Under the pieces are notes generated by a model, which was given only the letters and a program-made list of their open reading frames with translations, was not told the DNA's origin and did not search any database. The position numbers and the translations under genes were made by a program. 64,000 nucleotides of DNA from Alphaproteobacteria bacterium (lineage in GTDB: Bacteria; Pseudomonadota; Alphaproteobacteria; Micavibrionales; Micavibrionaceae): positions 16,596 to 80,595 of the forward strand of contig JAACQG010000011.1 of NCBI GenBank assembly GCA_009995045.1. The letters are read 5' to 3'. How positions within the stretch are numbered: position 1 is the stretch's first letter; each line of letters begins with the position of its first letter. This document shows positions 42,803 to 51,438 of the stretch, one piece after another.

Positions 42803-43606
42803 ATGAGCACGAATACAGAACTCTCGGTTAAATTGATAAAAGGCATGAATATGATCGGCCTGCTTACGCTTATTAAACGCGAAGTTGGTAGATTTCTCAA
42901 TGTTTATACGCAGACAATTGTCGCGCCGGTGATTACGACATTATTGTTTTACACGGTCTTCGCGCTTGCGTTTGGCGGAATACAGCGCAGCGTGGGGGAT
43001 GTTTCCTTTATGGCGTTTTTGGCGCCTGGTTTGATTATTATGACGATGGTGCAAAATGCGTTTGCCAATACGTCATCGTCGCTTGTGATATCGAAAGTGC
43101 AGGGCAATATTGTTGATGTGCTGATGCCGCCATTATCGCCGTTGGAGATTTTTGTCGGGTTTGTGTCTGGATCTGTTATACGCGGTGTTGTTGTTGGGTT
43201 TGTGACGGTTTGTGTGGTGCAGGTTTTTGTTCCTTTGAGCTTTCATCATATTGGTTTGATCGTTTTATATGCGCTTTTAGGGACATATATGATGGGATCG
43301 CTTGGTATTGCGGCGGGGATTTGGTCGGAGAAATTTGATCATATCGCGGCGGTAACGAATTTCATTGTGACGCCGCTCACGTTTTTATCGGGGACATTTT
43401 ATTCGATCAATCAATTGCCGGGGATTTGGCGTGAGGTTGCGCTTTTTAACCCGTTCTTTTATATGATTGATGGGTTCCGATACTCATTTATCGGCCAAGC
43501 GGATGGCAATATTGTTATTGGCATATTGGTTTTAATTGGCATTAATGTGTTTTTGACCACGCTATGTCTTTGGATGTTACGCACCGGTTATAAGATAAAA
43601 GCTTGA
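42803..43606 (+). CDS. ABC-2 type transport permease (YadH-like)
   Basis: A 267-residue inner-membrane permease with six hydrophobic helices and the ABC-2 signature near the C-terminus (PLTFLSGTFYSINQLPGIWREVALFNPFFYMIDGFRY, which runs over residues 191-228). The N-terminus ends in a cytoplasmic segment GLLTLIKREVGRFLNVY before the first helix. The closest known type is YadH, whose ATPase partner YadG is normally encoded next to it; no ATP-binding gene is present on either side here. AGGATATATAA gives a ribosome site before the ATG; a later ATG at 42845 is possible. Substrate unknown (polysaccharide, lipid or drug export are all known in the family). Confidence 0.9.
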   Translation: MSTNTELSVKLIKGMNMIGLLTLIKREVGRFLNVYTQTIVAPVITTLLFYTVFALAFGGIQRSVGDVSFMAFLAPGLIIMTMVQNAFANTSSSLVISKVQGNIVDVLMPPLSPLEIFVGFVSGSVIRGVVVGFVTVCVVQVFVPLSFHHIGLIVLYALLGTYMMGSLGIAAGIWSEKFDHIAAVTNFIVTPLTFLSGTFYSINQLPGIWREVALFNPFFYMIDGFRYSFIGQADGNIVIGILVLIGINVFLTTLCLWMLRTGYKIKA

Positions 43607-43628
43607 TTTGATGGTATAATATAAAATT

Positions 43629-44576
43629 ATGAGCGATATTTCCGACATTACATATCCTGCTATTTTGCCTGCCAATGACCTTTCTGATGAGGTTGGGGAT
43701 AATGTTGTGCAGACATTTCAATTGGAATCCAATGCGCTGCGCGGTCGTTGTGTGCGCATGGGGGATGTTTTGGATGAGGTGCTCAATGCGCATGATTATC
43801 CGCCTGTTGTTGCGCAATTGGTCGCGGAGACGATGACGTTGACTGTGCTGCTTGCGTCTATGTTGAAATATGATGGTATTTTTACATTGCAGACCAAGGG
43901 CGATGGGCCCATTTCGATGTTGGTTGCGGATATGAAATCCAACGGGGATTTGCGCGGTTGCGCGGCTTTTGATGTGGAGCGGCTTGAGGCGTTGGTGAGC
44001 GTCGAGGGCGATGATATTGCTTTGTCTAAGGCTTTGGGCACTGGCTACATGGCCTTTACGGTGGATCAGGAGCAGGGCGAGCGCTATCAAGGGATTGTTG
44101 ATTTGGCTGGAGAGAGCTTGATTGATTGCGCGCAGCATTATTTTAACCAATCTGAACAGATTAATACTGGTGTTAAAATGGTTGTCGGCAAGCGCGATGG
44201 TGTGTGGCGGGCAGGCGGCCTTATGATACAGGAACTGCCCGATGAGGGTGGTAAAGATGCGCATGATATTGATGATGATGCATGGACACGCGCAATCGCA
44301 TTTTTAGAGAGTGCGAGCGATGACGAGATGCTTGATGCGGATTTGGATGCGAATGCTTTGCTGCATCGCTTGTATCACGAGGAAGGTGTGCGTGTATTTG
44401 AGCCGCTTAATCTTCAGCATAAATGCCGATGTGACGAGGAGCGTGTGCGTAATGTTTTGTCGAGTATGTCAGAAGAAGACATGCATGATATCGCTGTTGA
44501 TGGTATGATCGAGATGCGCTGCGAATTTTGTAGCCATGTTTATCGTTTTAATCCTGATGATCTGCAATCTCTCTAA
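43629..44576 (+). CDS. hslO: redox-regulated chaperone Hsp33
   Basis: A 315-residue Hsp33 that becomes a holdase when oxidised. The N-terminal substrate-binding domain contains RGRCVRMGDVLDEVL and LLASMLKYDGIFTLQTKGDGPISMLVADM, with a GTGYMAFTVD block. The C-terminal zinc-binding switch has cysteines near 265 and 267 (KCRCDEER) and near 298 and 301 (CEFC), the CxC-x(27-32)-CxxC pattern of the family. It follows the permease gene by 22 bases. There is no ribosome site; a TATAAT box ends nine bases before the ATG, which could give a message with almost no leader. Confidence 0.95.
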   Translation: MSDISDITYPAILPANDLSDEVGDNVVQTFQLESNALRGRCVRMGDVLDEVLNAHDYPPVVAQLVAETMTLTVLLASMLKYDGIFTLQTKGDGPISMLVADMKSNGDLRGCAAFDVERLEALVSVEGDDIALSKALGTGYMAFTVDQEQGERYQGIVDLAGESLIDCAQHYFNQSEQINTGVKMVVGKRDGVWRAGGLMIQELPDEGGKDAHDIDDDAWTRAIAFLESASDDEMLDADLDANALLHRLYHEEGVRVFEPLNLQHKCRCDEERVRNVLSSMSEEDMHDIAVDGMIEMRCEFCSHVYRFNPDDLQSL

Positions 44577-44606
44577 TTCCTTTAATCTTTTTGGTTGGTT
44601 CTTTAT

Positions 44607-45179
44607 ATGAAATATTATTTTGCTGTTCCTCTTTGTTTGTTGGCTTTGACGGCGTGTGAGCGTCCGCTTGGCAAGGTGCGTCATGGTATGCCGATGCCGG
44701 TTCAAACATTTGCGCATATTCAGCGTTTACCCATTGCTGTGCAATCGGTTGATGTTGTCGTTGAGGATGACCGAGGCGATGATTATAGCGCGGATTTCCC
44801 TGTCTCTTTGGATGATAAGGTAAAGGCTTATTTTGGGAATAAGCTGGATGTGATTGGTGGTAACGGTCGGTTGGTCGTGCGTGTTGAGGATTCTTATGTT
44901 GAGCATGAGTTGATAGAAGCGAGCAGCCGCATCTGGCAAAAAGTCGGCGTGGGCCATGTGAACCGTTATGCGATGAACCTTGTTGTGCGTTTGGAGCATG
45001 TTGATGCTTCGGGGCGTGTCATTTATGGACGCGTTTTAAAGGCACAGAAGGTCGTGAATATATCCGAGCATGATTCTTTGGTTGAGCGGGATCAACAGCG
45101 GTTTGATGCGATTGAGGATATGTTCAATATTCTTGATCCTGAAGTGACGCGGATCGTGCGTGATGAAATGAACCTTTAA
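44607..45179 (+). CDS. putative lipoprotein, 190 aa
   Basis: A protein with a lipoprotein signal peptide: hydrophobic segment AVPLCLLALTAC with lipobox LTAC, giving lipidated C17. The mature part of about 170 residues begins with a linker (PLGKVRHGMPMPVQTF) and then an alpha/beta domain: LPIAVQSVDVVVED, VKAYFGNKLDVIGG, LVVRVEDSYVEHE, and a final helix DAIEDMFNILDPEVTRIVRDEM. The layout, a strand followed by a helix and a conserved acidic region, recalls small outer-membrane lipoproteins that assemble pumps or LPS transport, but no family can be named. An in-frame TTG start at 44595 is unlikely because the signal would be shifted. It follows hslO by 30 bases. Confidence 0.82.
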   Translation: MKYYFAVPLCLLALTACERPLGKVRHGMPMPVQTFAHIQRLPIAVQSVDVVVEDDRGDDYSADFPVSLDDKVKAYFGNKLDVIGGNGRLVVRVEDSYVEHELIEASSRIWQKVGVGHVNRYAMNLVVRLEHVDASGRVIYGRVLKAQKVVNISEHDSLVERDQQRFDAIEDMFNILDPEVTRIVRDEMNL

Positions 45180-45210
45180 CGGTTTTATTCCTTTGAACTA
45201 TATCATTATT

Positions 45211-46653
45211 TTATGATTTCCAGAAATGCGGTGAAAGCATCACGAGAACCGTGAATATCTCAAGGCGGCCAATCAGCATGCCAAATGAGAGGATCCATTT
45301 TGCGCTGTCTGGAAGGGATTGGAATGTGCCGCTTGGGCCAATGATTTCGCCTAAACCCGGGCCGACATTAGAGATTGATGTCACTGCGCCGGACATTGCG
45401 GTGATGAAATCAAGCCCAACGAATGATAGCGCGATAGCAAGCATCGCGAATGACAGCGCATAGAGGAACAGGAAGCTCATTACTGACATGGGGACATCCG
45501 ATGCAATGGGTCTGCCGTTATAATTGGCGATGAATACGCCGTTGGGGTAGATGAGTTTTTGAACTTGTACTTTTGCGACGGCGTAGAACACCTGAAAGCG
45601 GAAAATTTTGATGCCGCATGATGTTGATCCCGCGCATCCGCCGACAACCATAAGCATGAAAAATAATGCTACGACAAATCCACCCCATTGGCCGTAATCG
45701 TAATTGGCGAACCCTGTGCCTGTGACCAGTGAGATGATGTTGAATGCGGAGTGTAATACGGCATCACCTGGTGTCATGATGTTGTTTATGACGAGGTAGA
45801 TTGATGTTGCGGTTATGCTTGCGATAAGCATGCCGATGAACCCTTGCACTTGTGTGTCGGTGAACATGGGGCGGATGTTGCCTTGGGCGGCTTTGAGATA
45901 AAGCACGAATGGCAGGCCGCCAGCGACCATGAAGATGATGGCCACGATTTCGGTCGACATGTTTTCGTAATGCGCGAAAGAGGAGTCATATGTCGAAAAA
46001 CCGCCAGTTGAAATTGTGGTGAGTGCATGCGCCAGTGCATCAAAGGTCTGCATCCCGCTCATCATATAGGCGATGATGCACATAAGGGTCAAAAAGAGAT
46101 AGATTAGTCCGATTGAACTAGCGAGTTGTGCGGTTCTGGGGAGGACTTTTTCGCTTTCGGAGAGTTCGGTGCGGAAAATTTGCATGCCGCCGACATTGAG
46201 GAAGGGGAGCACGGACATTGCCATGATGATGATTCCAATCCCGCCAAGCCATTGCAGGATCGCGCGCCAGAGGAGGATTCCTGGTGGGGCTGTGTCTAAG
46301 CCTGTGATAACGGTTGATCCGGTTGTGGTGATGCCTGACATCGCCTCAAAGAAGGAGTCTGTGAAGGAAAGATCCATTGCGCTTAATTTGAACGGTAAAG
46401 CGGAAATCAGAGACAGTGATAACCATACTGACGAGATCAGGATGAATGCCTGCTTTACACTGATCTTATGGGCAAGGCTAGCATTGCTAAGGATTAGTGA
46501 TCCACCAAAAAAGGCTGTGATGACGATGCAGAGTAAGAAGACTTTCCAGTCAGGGTTGCCAAAGTAAAGGTCAGCAAGCATGGGCAGAAACATGCTTATC
46601 ACTAGAATAGAGATCAATAATCCATTCACGTATAATATGGGTCTTAAATCCAT
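45211..46653 (-). CDS. trkH: Trk/Ktr-type potassium uptake protein TrkH
   Basis: A 480-residue K+ uptake channel of the TrkH family. Four membrane-pore-membrane repeats can be followed, with selectivity-filter-like segments TGSTVITGLD (near residues 111-120), STGGFSTYDSS (near 220), TGTGFANYDYG (near 315) and ISNVGPGLGEIIGP (near 430). Pore glycines are present in each. KRAL-type cytoplasmic loops with many basic residues complete the topology. TrkA, the NAD-binding gating subunit, is not in the window. It is convergent with the lipoprotein gene, with about 30 bases between their stops, and no terminator was seen there. Confidence 0.93.
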   Translation of the reverse strand: MDLRPILYVNGLLISILVISMFLPMLADLYFGNPDWKVFLLCIVITAFFGGSLILSNASLAHKISVKQAFILISSVWLSLSLISALPFKLSAMDLSFTDSFFEAMSGITTTGSTVITGLDTAPPGILLWRAILQWLGGIGIIIMAMSVLPFLNVGGMQIFRTELSESEKVLPRTAQLASSIGLIYLFLTLMCIIAYMMSGMQTFDALAHALTTISTGGFSTYDSSFAHYENMSTEIVAIIFMVAGGLPFVLYLKAAQGNIRPMFTDTQVQGFIGMLIASITATSIYLVINNIMTPGDAVLHSAFNIISLVTGTGFANYDYGQWGGFVVALFFMLMVVGGCAGSTSCGIKIFRFQVFYAVAKVQVQKLIYPNGVFIANYNGRPIASDVPMSVMSFLFLYALSFAMLAIALSFVGLDFITAMSGAVTSISNVGPGLGEIIGPSGTFQSLPDSAKWILSFGMLIGRLEIFTVLVMLSPHFWKS

Positions 46654-46714
46654 TTTATAGTCGCTTTCTCTTGGCTTGGCGCTCGTTTAGCTTTGGTAGT
46701 GTACTGCAAAAACA

Positions 46715-46750
46715 AAACCGGAGCACATGGTTTAATATGCACTCCGGTTT
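46715..46750 (-). terminator. Rho-independent terminator after the OmpA-like gene
   Basis: A stem of 9 plus 3 bp (AAACCGGAGCACAT at 46715-46728 and ATGCACTCCGGTTT at 46737-46750, with a two-base internal mismatch) and an 8-base loop. On the minus strand it is followed by TGTTTTTG. It lies 23 bases after the OmpA-like gene. Confidence 0.75.
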
Positions 46751-46773
46751 AAATTTGATTATTTCGTGTTGCC

Positions 46774-47691
46774 TTAGTTGAACGAGATGTTCACACGGCG
46801 GTTTGCTGGTTCACGGACATTGTCAGGTGTTGCAACAAGAAGGTCGCTTTCACCCATTGCGCCAGTTTGGATCATTTCAGCAGGTACGCCGCGCTCCATC
46901 AAGGCTGCTTTAACTTTGTCTGCACGTCGAACAGCCAAGCGCTCGTTATAAGCGGTTGAACCAGATGTGTCAGTATGACCCGTTACATTGATTGATGTTG
47001 GTGGGTTCGCGGCGACTTCTTCTGCCACTGCGTCAAGAACATTTAATGCACCGGAACCAAGTTGTGATGAGTCCCAGTTGAAGAATACAAGATACATCGC
47101 GTTTTCAACGGCCATTGGCGCATTTGCATCAACGTCAAACGGGCTGAGCTCTGCTACTGGTTCTGCGACAGGCATAGGAGCAGCCGGCGCAAGTGAACCT
47201 TCAAGTTGGTTGATGGCTTCTAAGAATTCATTCTTACAAGCGTTGATGTTATCATTTTGCCAATTTTCTTCCTGGTTTTCGATCCAGCAGTCGAATTTCG
47301 CTTGAGCGCGTGCGGAAAGCTCAGGTGCAACTTCGCGTGCGCCGAGGTCGTATGCAAGGATCAAGCGGCCACGTGCGGCGCCAAGTTCCAAAAGATGCGC
47401 TTCGCTCAGGTTCCAGTCACTAACTGGTTCTGGCAATACGGTGTCACCAGATGCAGCGGCAAGGCCTTTGCGTGCAAAGTGAAGTGCATCGGGATAGTCG
47501 AACATGTCTTTTAATTCGGAATTTGCGAAGGTGCGGTATTCGTTAGCTAGTGCTTGTGTGAATGGGCTACCAACTGCTTGTGCTTCGTTGAGTGCGTCAA
47601 CTTCACTAAAGCTGTTAAATGCGGTACAACCTGATGTTACGGACATTGCCAACAATCCTGCGACCAATGTGAATTTGCGTATCGTCTTCAT
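46774..47691 (-). CDS. OmpA-family lipoprotein
   Basis: A 305-residue protein with a lipoprotein signal (LVAGLLAMSVTSGC, lipidated C22), a helix-rich part of about 150 residues with two further Cys (CWIENQEENWQNDNINAC), a Pro-rich linker (LAPAAPMPVAEPVAE), and a C-terminal OmpA peptidoglycan-binding domain: YLVFFNWDSSQLGSGALN, NVTGHTDTSGSTAYNERLAVRRADKVKAAL, and REPANRRVNISF. It should link the outer membrane to peptidoglycan, like Pal. The ATG at 47691 has AAGGAGC upstream; an extension of seven codons lacks a good site. It stands alone with its own terminator. The flanking intergenic stretch 47692-47967 holds the promoters of this gene and the DJ-1-like gene. Confidence 0.92.
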   Translation of the reverse strand: MKTIRKFTLVAGLLAMSVTSGCTAFNSFSEVDALNEAQAVGSPFTQALANEYRTFANSELKDMFDYPDALHFARKGLAAASGDTVLPEPVSDWNLSEAHLLELGAARGRLILAYDLGAREVAPELSARAQAKFDCWIENQEENWQNDNINACKNEFLEAINQLEGSLAPAAPMPVAEPVAELSPFDVDANAPMAVENAMYLVFFNWDSSQLGSGALNVLDAVAEEVAANPPTSINVTGHTDTSGSTAYNERLAVRRADKVKAALMERGVPAEMIQTGAMGESDLLVATPDNVREPANRRVNISFN

Positions 47692-47880
47692 ATAATTTTG
47701 CTCCTTACACAAGCGTATAAATTCTGATTAATAATAGGGTTTTAATAGGCTCTTTGAGTATTGTAAAGAAGCTTTAGGTAAATTCTGTTTATTTTGTGAA
47801 TAAATATGAATAGTCATTCTATTTATTGCTTTAACAGGTGTGATTGACGTTTAATTGGCGGCGTTATTCATAAAAAAGTC

Positions 47881-47910
47881 TTGACTCTTTTTGTTGCGGG
47901 GCAATATACC
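47881..47910 (+). promoter_or_regulatory. sigma70-type promoter for the DJ-1-like gene
   Basis: A TTGACT -35 box at 47881-47886, an 18-base spacer and a TATACC -10 box at 47905-47910, 57 bases before the DJ-1-like start codon. Confidence 0.5.
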
Positions 47911-47967
47911 GTTGCAACTATCTTTCACAAAAAAGCAATAATAATTGAAAACAGGAGTACTCTCAAT

Positions 47968-48444
47968 ATGCAAAAACCTCTTCTTGGACACAAAGTAGCA
48001 TTTCTTGCCGCTAATGGATTGAATGAAACAGATTTGATCGGCGCGCAAAAAATTGTTCAGGCATTAGGTGGGGATACGCGTATTATAGGGATGGATCAAG
48101 GATTGGTGAGTTCGCTCAATGAGCATGGCTGGGGGCTTAACTTTGCCGCTGATCAGGCGCTTAATCAATCTTTGGCGGTGGATTATTCGGCGGTGGTTGT
48201 GCCTGGTGGTAAGCGAAGCATTGAGAAATTACAATTGACTGCGCATACACGTCGTTTCTTGCGTGGTTTTTATGAGAGCAATAAGCCGGTTTGTTTGGTG
48301 AATGAAGCCTCTGAGCTTTTGGCATTTGCCGAGATTGCGGCCGAAGAGGGGCGTGATAACCTTTTGGTGCTTGATGGTGATCTTGAGCCTATGACTGAAT
48401 TTTTAAAGACTTTATTGCTTGAAGAACAGGCCGTTGCCGCGTAA
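47968..48444 (+). CDS. DJ-1/PfpI-like protein
   Basis: A 158-residue flavodoxin-like protein of the DJ-1/PfpI superfamily, probably acting as a glyoxalase, deglycase-type or stress protein; that breadth is why no specific name is given. The first strand KVAFLAANGLNETDLIGAQKI and the oxidised-Cys nucleophile elbow KPVCLVNEASELLAFA (Cys near residue 111) are recognisable, but the His that normally follows the Cys in this superfamily is Leu, so catalysis is doubtful. The AVVVPGGKRSIEKL block precedes it. The ATG at 47968 follows AGGAG by about ten bases; the longer frame upstream is not typical. It lies nine bases before prfB and may be co-transcribed with it. Confidence 0.85.
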   Translation: MQKPLLGHKVAFLAANGLNETDLIGAQKIVQALGGDTRIIGMDQGLVSSLNEHGWGLNFAADQALNQSLAVDYSAVVVPGGKRSIEKLQLTAHTRRFLRGFYESNKPVCLVNEASELLAFAEIAAEEGRDNLLVLDGDLEPMTEFLKTLLLEEQAVAA

Positions 48445-48453
48445 AAGTTTTTT

Positions 48454-49561
48454 ATGCGTGCAGATATTCAAAACATTGTAGATCAGATAGAGGCATCTTT
48501 GGTGCTTCTGAGGAGGCATCTTTGACTGGGATGTGTCTTTGCATCGTCTTGAGGAGCTTAATGCGTTAAGCGAAGATCCTGATTTATGGAATGATCCTGA
48601 AAAAGCGCAGAAAATTATGCGAGAGCGCAACCGATTAGATGCGCAAATTTCCGAGATAAAAGGCATTGAGCAATCGCTTGCCGATCATATTGACCTTATT
48701 GATATGGGTGAAGAAGAGGGTGATCAGGAGATTGTTGCCGAGTCTGAAGCTGTTCTCAAGGGATTACAGGTTAAAGCCGAGAAGCAGAATTTGAAGAGTT
48801 TATTGTCGGGTGAGGTTGACGGCAATGATGCGTATCTTCAGGTGAATGCGGGGGCAGGTGGAACCGAGGCTCAGGACTGGGCCGAGATGATCTTGCGGAT
48901 GTATACAAGATGGGCGGAGCAGCGCGGATATAAAGTTTCGGTTCTAGAGCGTAGCGACGGTGAAGAGGCGGGGATTAAATCCACGACGTTGAGTATTGAA
49001 GGGGATCAGGCTTATGGCTGGTTGAAATCTGAAAACGGGGTGCATCGTTTGGTTCGGATTTCACCGTTTGATTCCAGTGCGCGGCGCCATACTTCTTTTG
49101 CTTCAGTTGCGGTTTCTCCTGTCTTGGATGATACGGTGGAAGTGGATTTAGAGGATAAAGATTTACGGGTCGATACGTATCGTTCTAGCGGTGCGGGCGG
49201 TCAGCATGTGAACACGACAGACAGCGCGGTGCGCATCACGCATATCCCGACAGGTATTGTGGCAGCGGTGCAGAGTGAGCGCTCACAACATCAAAACCGG
49301 GCGAACGCGATGGCGCTTTTGAAGGCTAAAATTTATGAGGCCGAGATGCAAAAGCGTGAGCAAGATGCTGCCGCGGCGCATGGAGAAAAAACGGATATTG
49401 GGTGGGGGCATCAAATTCGCTCTTATGTATTGCATCCATATCAGATGATCAAAGATTTGCGCACGGCAGCGGAGACAACGAATTCGGCAGCTGTCCTTGA
49501 TGGGGACTTGGATATGTTCCTTGAGGCGGCGCTTGCGCATAAGCTTGAAACATCTGAATAG
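48454..49561 (+). CDS. prfB: peptide chain release factor 2 (programmed +1 frameshift)
   Basis: RF2, which terminates translation at UGA and UAA. The reading frame is interrupted after codon 23 by an in-frame TGA (48523-48525), and continues in the +1 frame from 48524, giving 368 residues after frameshift. The site CTT TGA C is preceded by AGGAGG at 48511-48516, the RF2 autoregulation signal. The codon-recognition tripeptide SPF is near residues 205-207 and the GGQ motif is in [20 protein letters not shown] near residue 248. The coding region is thus 48454-48522 joined to 48524-49561. It begins nine bases after the DJ-1-like gene. A TTTTTTATG start without a strong ribosome site suggests coupling. 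Confidence 0.96.
48511..48525 (+). promoter_or_regulatory. programmed +1 frameshift site of prfB
   Basis: AGG AGG CAT CTT TGA C, with an internal Shine-Dalgarno-like AGGAGG six bases before the CTT shift codon. Low RF2 lets ribosomes shift and make full-length RF2; high RF2 ends translation at TGA. Confidence 0.95.
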
Positions 49562-49662
49562 TGTCGTTTGGTGTAAAACTCTCATAAGTATTTACTCTGC
49601 GCTTGAATTCTTGTGTCGTTTGTTTAAGCTCCAATTAGTTTCGAGAATTTAAGGGATATAAT

Positions 49663-51270
49663 ATGTCACGTGTTTTGATTTCAACGCTCGCATTTGGTGC
49701 GGCCAGTCTTCTATCAACGACGTCTCATGCCCAGCCTCTTAATATCAATCCTTATCCCATGCAAAAGGCGGGCACGTTGAGTGTTCAAGAGCCTCAGGTA
49801 GTGACGCCGGAGCCGGTTGAAGTTTTTGCGAAAGAAGCGGAAGAGGACATTATTCGGCTTGAGCGCGAAAAGGAAGCCTTAGCGGCGGAGCGTGAACGCG
49901 CGGAAAAAGTCAGACGAGATGCGCAAGCGCGGGCGCTTGAATTGACGCAAGAAAAAGAGCGTTTAAGCGCGATGGAACGTGCCGCGAATGAAGAGGCTGT
50001 GCGTCTTCAGCGTGAGTATGAAGCGCTTGCAGCAGAGCGCGAGGCGCAATTAGCCGCGGAGCGAGAGCGTTCACAGGCGTTAGAGGCGCAGGCCAAGGCT
50101 GAGGCGGCGCGTCTTCAGCAAGAAAAAGAATTAGAATTTGAACGCGCACAAGCCATTGAGGCGCAAGCTAAAGCGGACACGCTTCGCCTGCAAAAAGAAA
50201 AGGCAGAATTAGAGCAGGCATTGGCTGCGCGCGCGGAAAAAGATGCGGCGCAGGCGCAGGCATTGGCGCAAGATATGGAGCGCCTGAAGGTTGAAAACGA
50301 GATATTGTCTGAAAAACTGAAGCAGCGTGAGGTTGCGGAGGCAGCGCAAGCGCTTGAAAAACAGAAGATGCAAGAGGCGCTTAAGATTAAACAGCAGCGT
50401 GAAGATGCGGCGGCTTTAGAGCGTGAGAATGCAATATTGGCAGCAAAGTTAGAAGCTCAGCGTTTGGAAGATGAGCGCATTGCAGCGGTTCAGGCAGAGA
50501 ATGAGGCAAAGGCTCGTGAGCAGGCACAGGTTGAGGCGTTAAAAGAGCAGAATATTGAATTGGCGCAAAAGCTAAAGGCGATTGAAGAAGAAAAGCGTAA
50601 GCAGGCTGAACTGGCTCTAGCAAAAGATGCGTTGGATCAGCAGACCAAGACCAAGTCGCAGGCGGCTCTTGATGGTCTTAATGATGCAGATGTACTTTTA
50701 GAGACTGAAATTTCTAATGTTGATCCTCTTTTTGAATCTGCATCTGCTGAAAATAATCCAGTTGGTATGACACCTTTGCCGTCTTCAGAGGATGGTGAGG
50801 TTCTTGAAGTGCGCGCATCTGATTTGGGTTTGGTTAAATCAAACGCGGTGATTTTAAATGATGAAACACAGGTTAAGCCAGTTGAACCATCGCGCGAGCG
50901 CAAAGTGTCGCGTCAAGTTGATTACGAGGCAGCGGGGTTGACGGTTATTCCATATCCTGTTCAGCAAAATATGCAAGGGGCTAATCCTTCTGCCTCGATT
51001 CAGCGTCATGCTCCTAGCCAGGCTTCTGCGCAGGCAGGAGAATCGCTCGAAGATGTTTTGCGTAGCTGGTCTCGCGCGGAGGGCGTTGGATTTTTATGGA
51101 AGACGACACAGAATTTTAACCTTCAGGCGCCGATCTCTATGAATGGTAATTATGCGGCTTCTGTTGAGGCATTGTTGGCGCAGTATGATGGGGATGCAAT
51201 TCGTCCGGTTGGTAAACTAACAACCGACCCTGTGACAGGTACGCGCATATTGAGCATCCTTACCGAGTAA
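49663..51270 (+). CDS. secreted coiled-coil protein with TcpQ-like C-terminal domain
   Basis: A 535-residue protein with a signal peptide (LISTLAFGAASLLSTTSHA, cleavage near residue 23), a very long charged coiled coil over roughly residues 45-335 rich in AxxEREx, QAKAEAARLQQEKE-like units, a less ordered region (335-450), and a C-terminal domain of about 85 residues (GESLEDVLRSWSRAEGVGFLWK, then NLQAPISMNGNYAASVEALL). The end resembles the TcpQ/PilN-type domains that meet secretins in type IV pilus and conjugation systems. It starts after an AAGGGA ribosome site. It pairs with the next coiled-coil gene, 168 bases on. Function unknown; a periplasmic scaffold or pilus/secretion spacer is the best inference. 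Confidence 0.8.
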   Translation: MSRVLISTLAFGAASLLSTTSHAQPLNINPYPMQKAGTLSVQEPQVVTPEPVEVFAKEAEEDIIRLEREKEALAAERERAEKVRRDAQARALELTQEKERLSAMERAANEEAVRLQREYEALAAEREAQLAAERERSQALEAQAKAEAARLQQEKELEFERAQAIEAQAKADTLRLQKEKAELEQALAARAEKDAAQAQALAQDMERLKVENEILSEKLKQREVAEAAQALEKQKMQEALKIKQQREDAAALERENAILAAKLEAQRLEDERIAAVQAENEAKAREQAQVEALKEQNIELAQKLKAIEEEKRKQAELALAKDALDQQTKTKSQAALDGLNDADVLLETEISNVDPLFESASAENNPVGMTPLPSSEDGEVLEVRASDLGLVKSNAVILNDETQVKPVEPSRERKVSRQVDYEAAGLTVIPYPVQQNMQGANPSASIQRHAPSQASAQAGESLEDVLRSWSRAEGVGFLWKTTQNFNLQAPISMNGNYAASVEALLAQYDGDAIRPVGKLTTDPVTGTRILSILTE

Positions 51271-51438
51271 GACCCTTGTTAAATTAGGGTTTTCTTATTT
51301 AGGTTTCATTTTTTCATAAAGAGGCATGTCTTGAGGAATGTCGGGATATGTGGCATGATTCGTGTTGTGATTCTGCTTTATATTTCCTTTCTTTGAATCG
51401 CGGCAATAATTAAAAAATTTCCAGTTCGGAGTCTCCTT

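Noticed and set aside
51272-51296. ACCCT/AGGGT hairpin with a T-rich tail after the first coiled-coil gene
   Set aside because: Only five pairs, too weak to call a terminator; the two coiled-coil genes may still be co-transcribed.
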